Positions 63,985-64,000 of a stretch of 64,000 nt of DNA are shown here, one piece after another; positions within the stretch are counted from its first letter, which is position 1; every line of letters starts with the position of its first letter. Source of the DNA: CAZSNT01 sp964607765 (GTDB lineage Bacteria > Verrucomicrobiota > Lentisphaeria > Oligosphaerales > JABHEG01). The notes beneath the pieces are model-generated. The model was not told the origin of the DNA. It ran no database searches and saw only the letters and a list, made by a program, of their open reading frames with translations. The stretch covers positions 1-64,000 of the forward strand of contig CAZSNT010000035.1 of NCBI GenBank assembly GCA_964607765.1. Reading direction: 5' to 3'. Both the position numbers and the translations under genes were made by a program.

Positions 63985-64000
63985 ACAAGGAGCCAGCGCA

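Noticed and set aside
1..64000. Transposase, integrase, tRNA or rRNA genes
   Set aside because: I looked for these because of the repeats and truncations and saw none, so the agent of rearrangement is not encoded here.

Overview
The window is a long, almost gap-free run of genes, all on the + strand. It encodes a catabolic locus for sulfated, fucose-containing polysaccharides, probably glycosaminoglycan-like. I count about 28 intact genes: six chondroitinase ABC-like lyases (PL8 type), one PL6-like protein, five formylglycine sulfatases, three GH29-type alpha-L-fucosidases (one with two GH29-like domains), one GH95-like hydrolase, two GH92-like alpha-mannosidases, one secreted putative glycosidase, three large secreted proteins joining a methyltransferase-like fold to a PQQ-type beta-propeller, five uroporphyrinogen-decarboxylase (URO-D)-like proteins, one MalG-type ABC permease and one secreted hypothetical protein. 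The sulfatase load, the methyltransferase/propeller fusions, the URO-D-like proteins beside glycosidases and the GC-rich repeat-laden DNA suggest a PVC-group bacterium (Planctomycetota, Lentisphaerota, Kiritimatiellota or relative). This is inference, since no rRNA or housekeeping marker is present. Layout: 1-990 has no intact gene and holds repeats, nested hairpins and a broken four-helix-bundle gene. 991-8689 carries the permease, a secreted hypothetical protein, a GH29 fucosidase and the first propeller protein. 8752-15229 begins with a truncated sulfatase and continues with a visibly less GC-rich block (sulfatase, GH92, two URO-D-like proteins). 15226-31498 has three PL8 lyases, an iduronate-2-sulfatase-like enzyme, GH29, GH95-like and URO-D-like genes, many coupled by 4-bp ATGA overlaps. 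31593-38898 has PL8, GH92 and a sulfatase. 38958-47708 has two propeller proteins and two URO-D-like proteins. 47705-48031 is a broken sodium/solute symporter. 48051-63984 has the double GH29, two sulfatases, a putative glycosidase, a sulfatase stub, the PL6-like protein and two PL8 lyases. Proposed joint role: secreted or lipid-anchored lyases cut a uronic-acid polysaccharide, sulfatases remove sulfate, fucosidases and mannosidases trim branches, and the ABC transporter imports products. A fucosylated chondroitin or dermatan sulfate-like substrate fits the enzyme set but is unproven. No unsaturated glucuronyl hydrolase, SusC/D pair, regulator or sulfatase-maturating enzyme is visible. The propeller fusions and URO-D-like proteins have no assigned role. 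The less expected signals are structural. A 239-bp element occurs as two inverted copies around about 17 kb. Short tandem and palindromic repeats have entered coding genes in frame at loops or linkers. Remnants recur: 5' stubs of two sulfatases and a symporter, and 3' tails resembling a GH95 gene at three junctions. Together they point to repeated cassette shuffling, with gene duplication and conversion.
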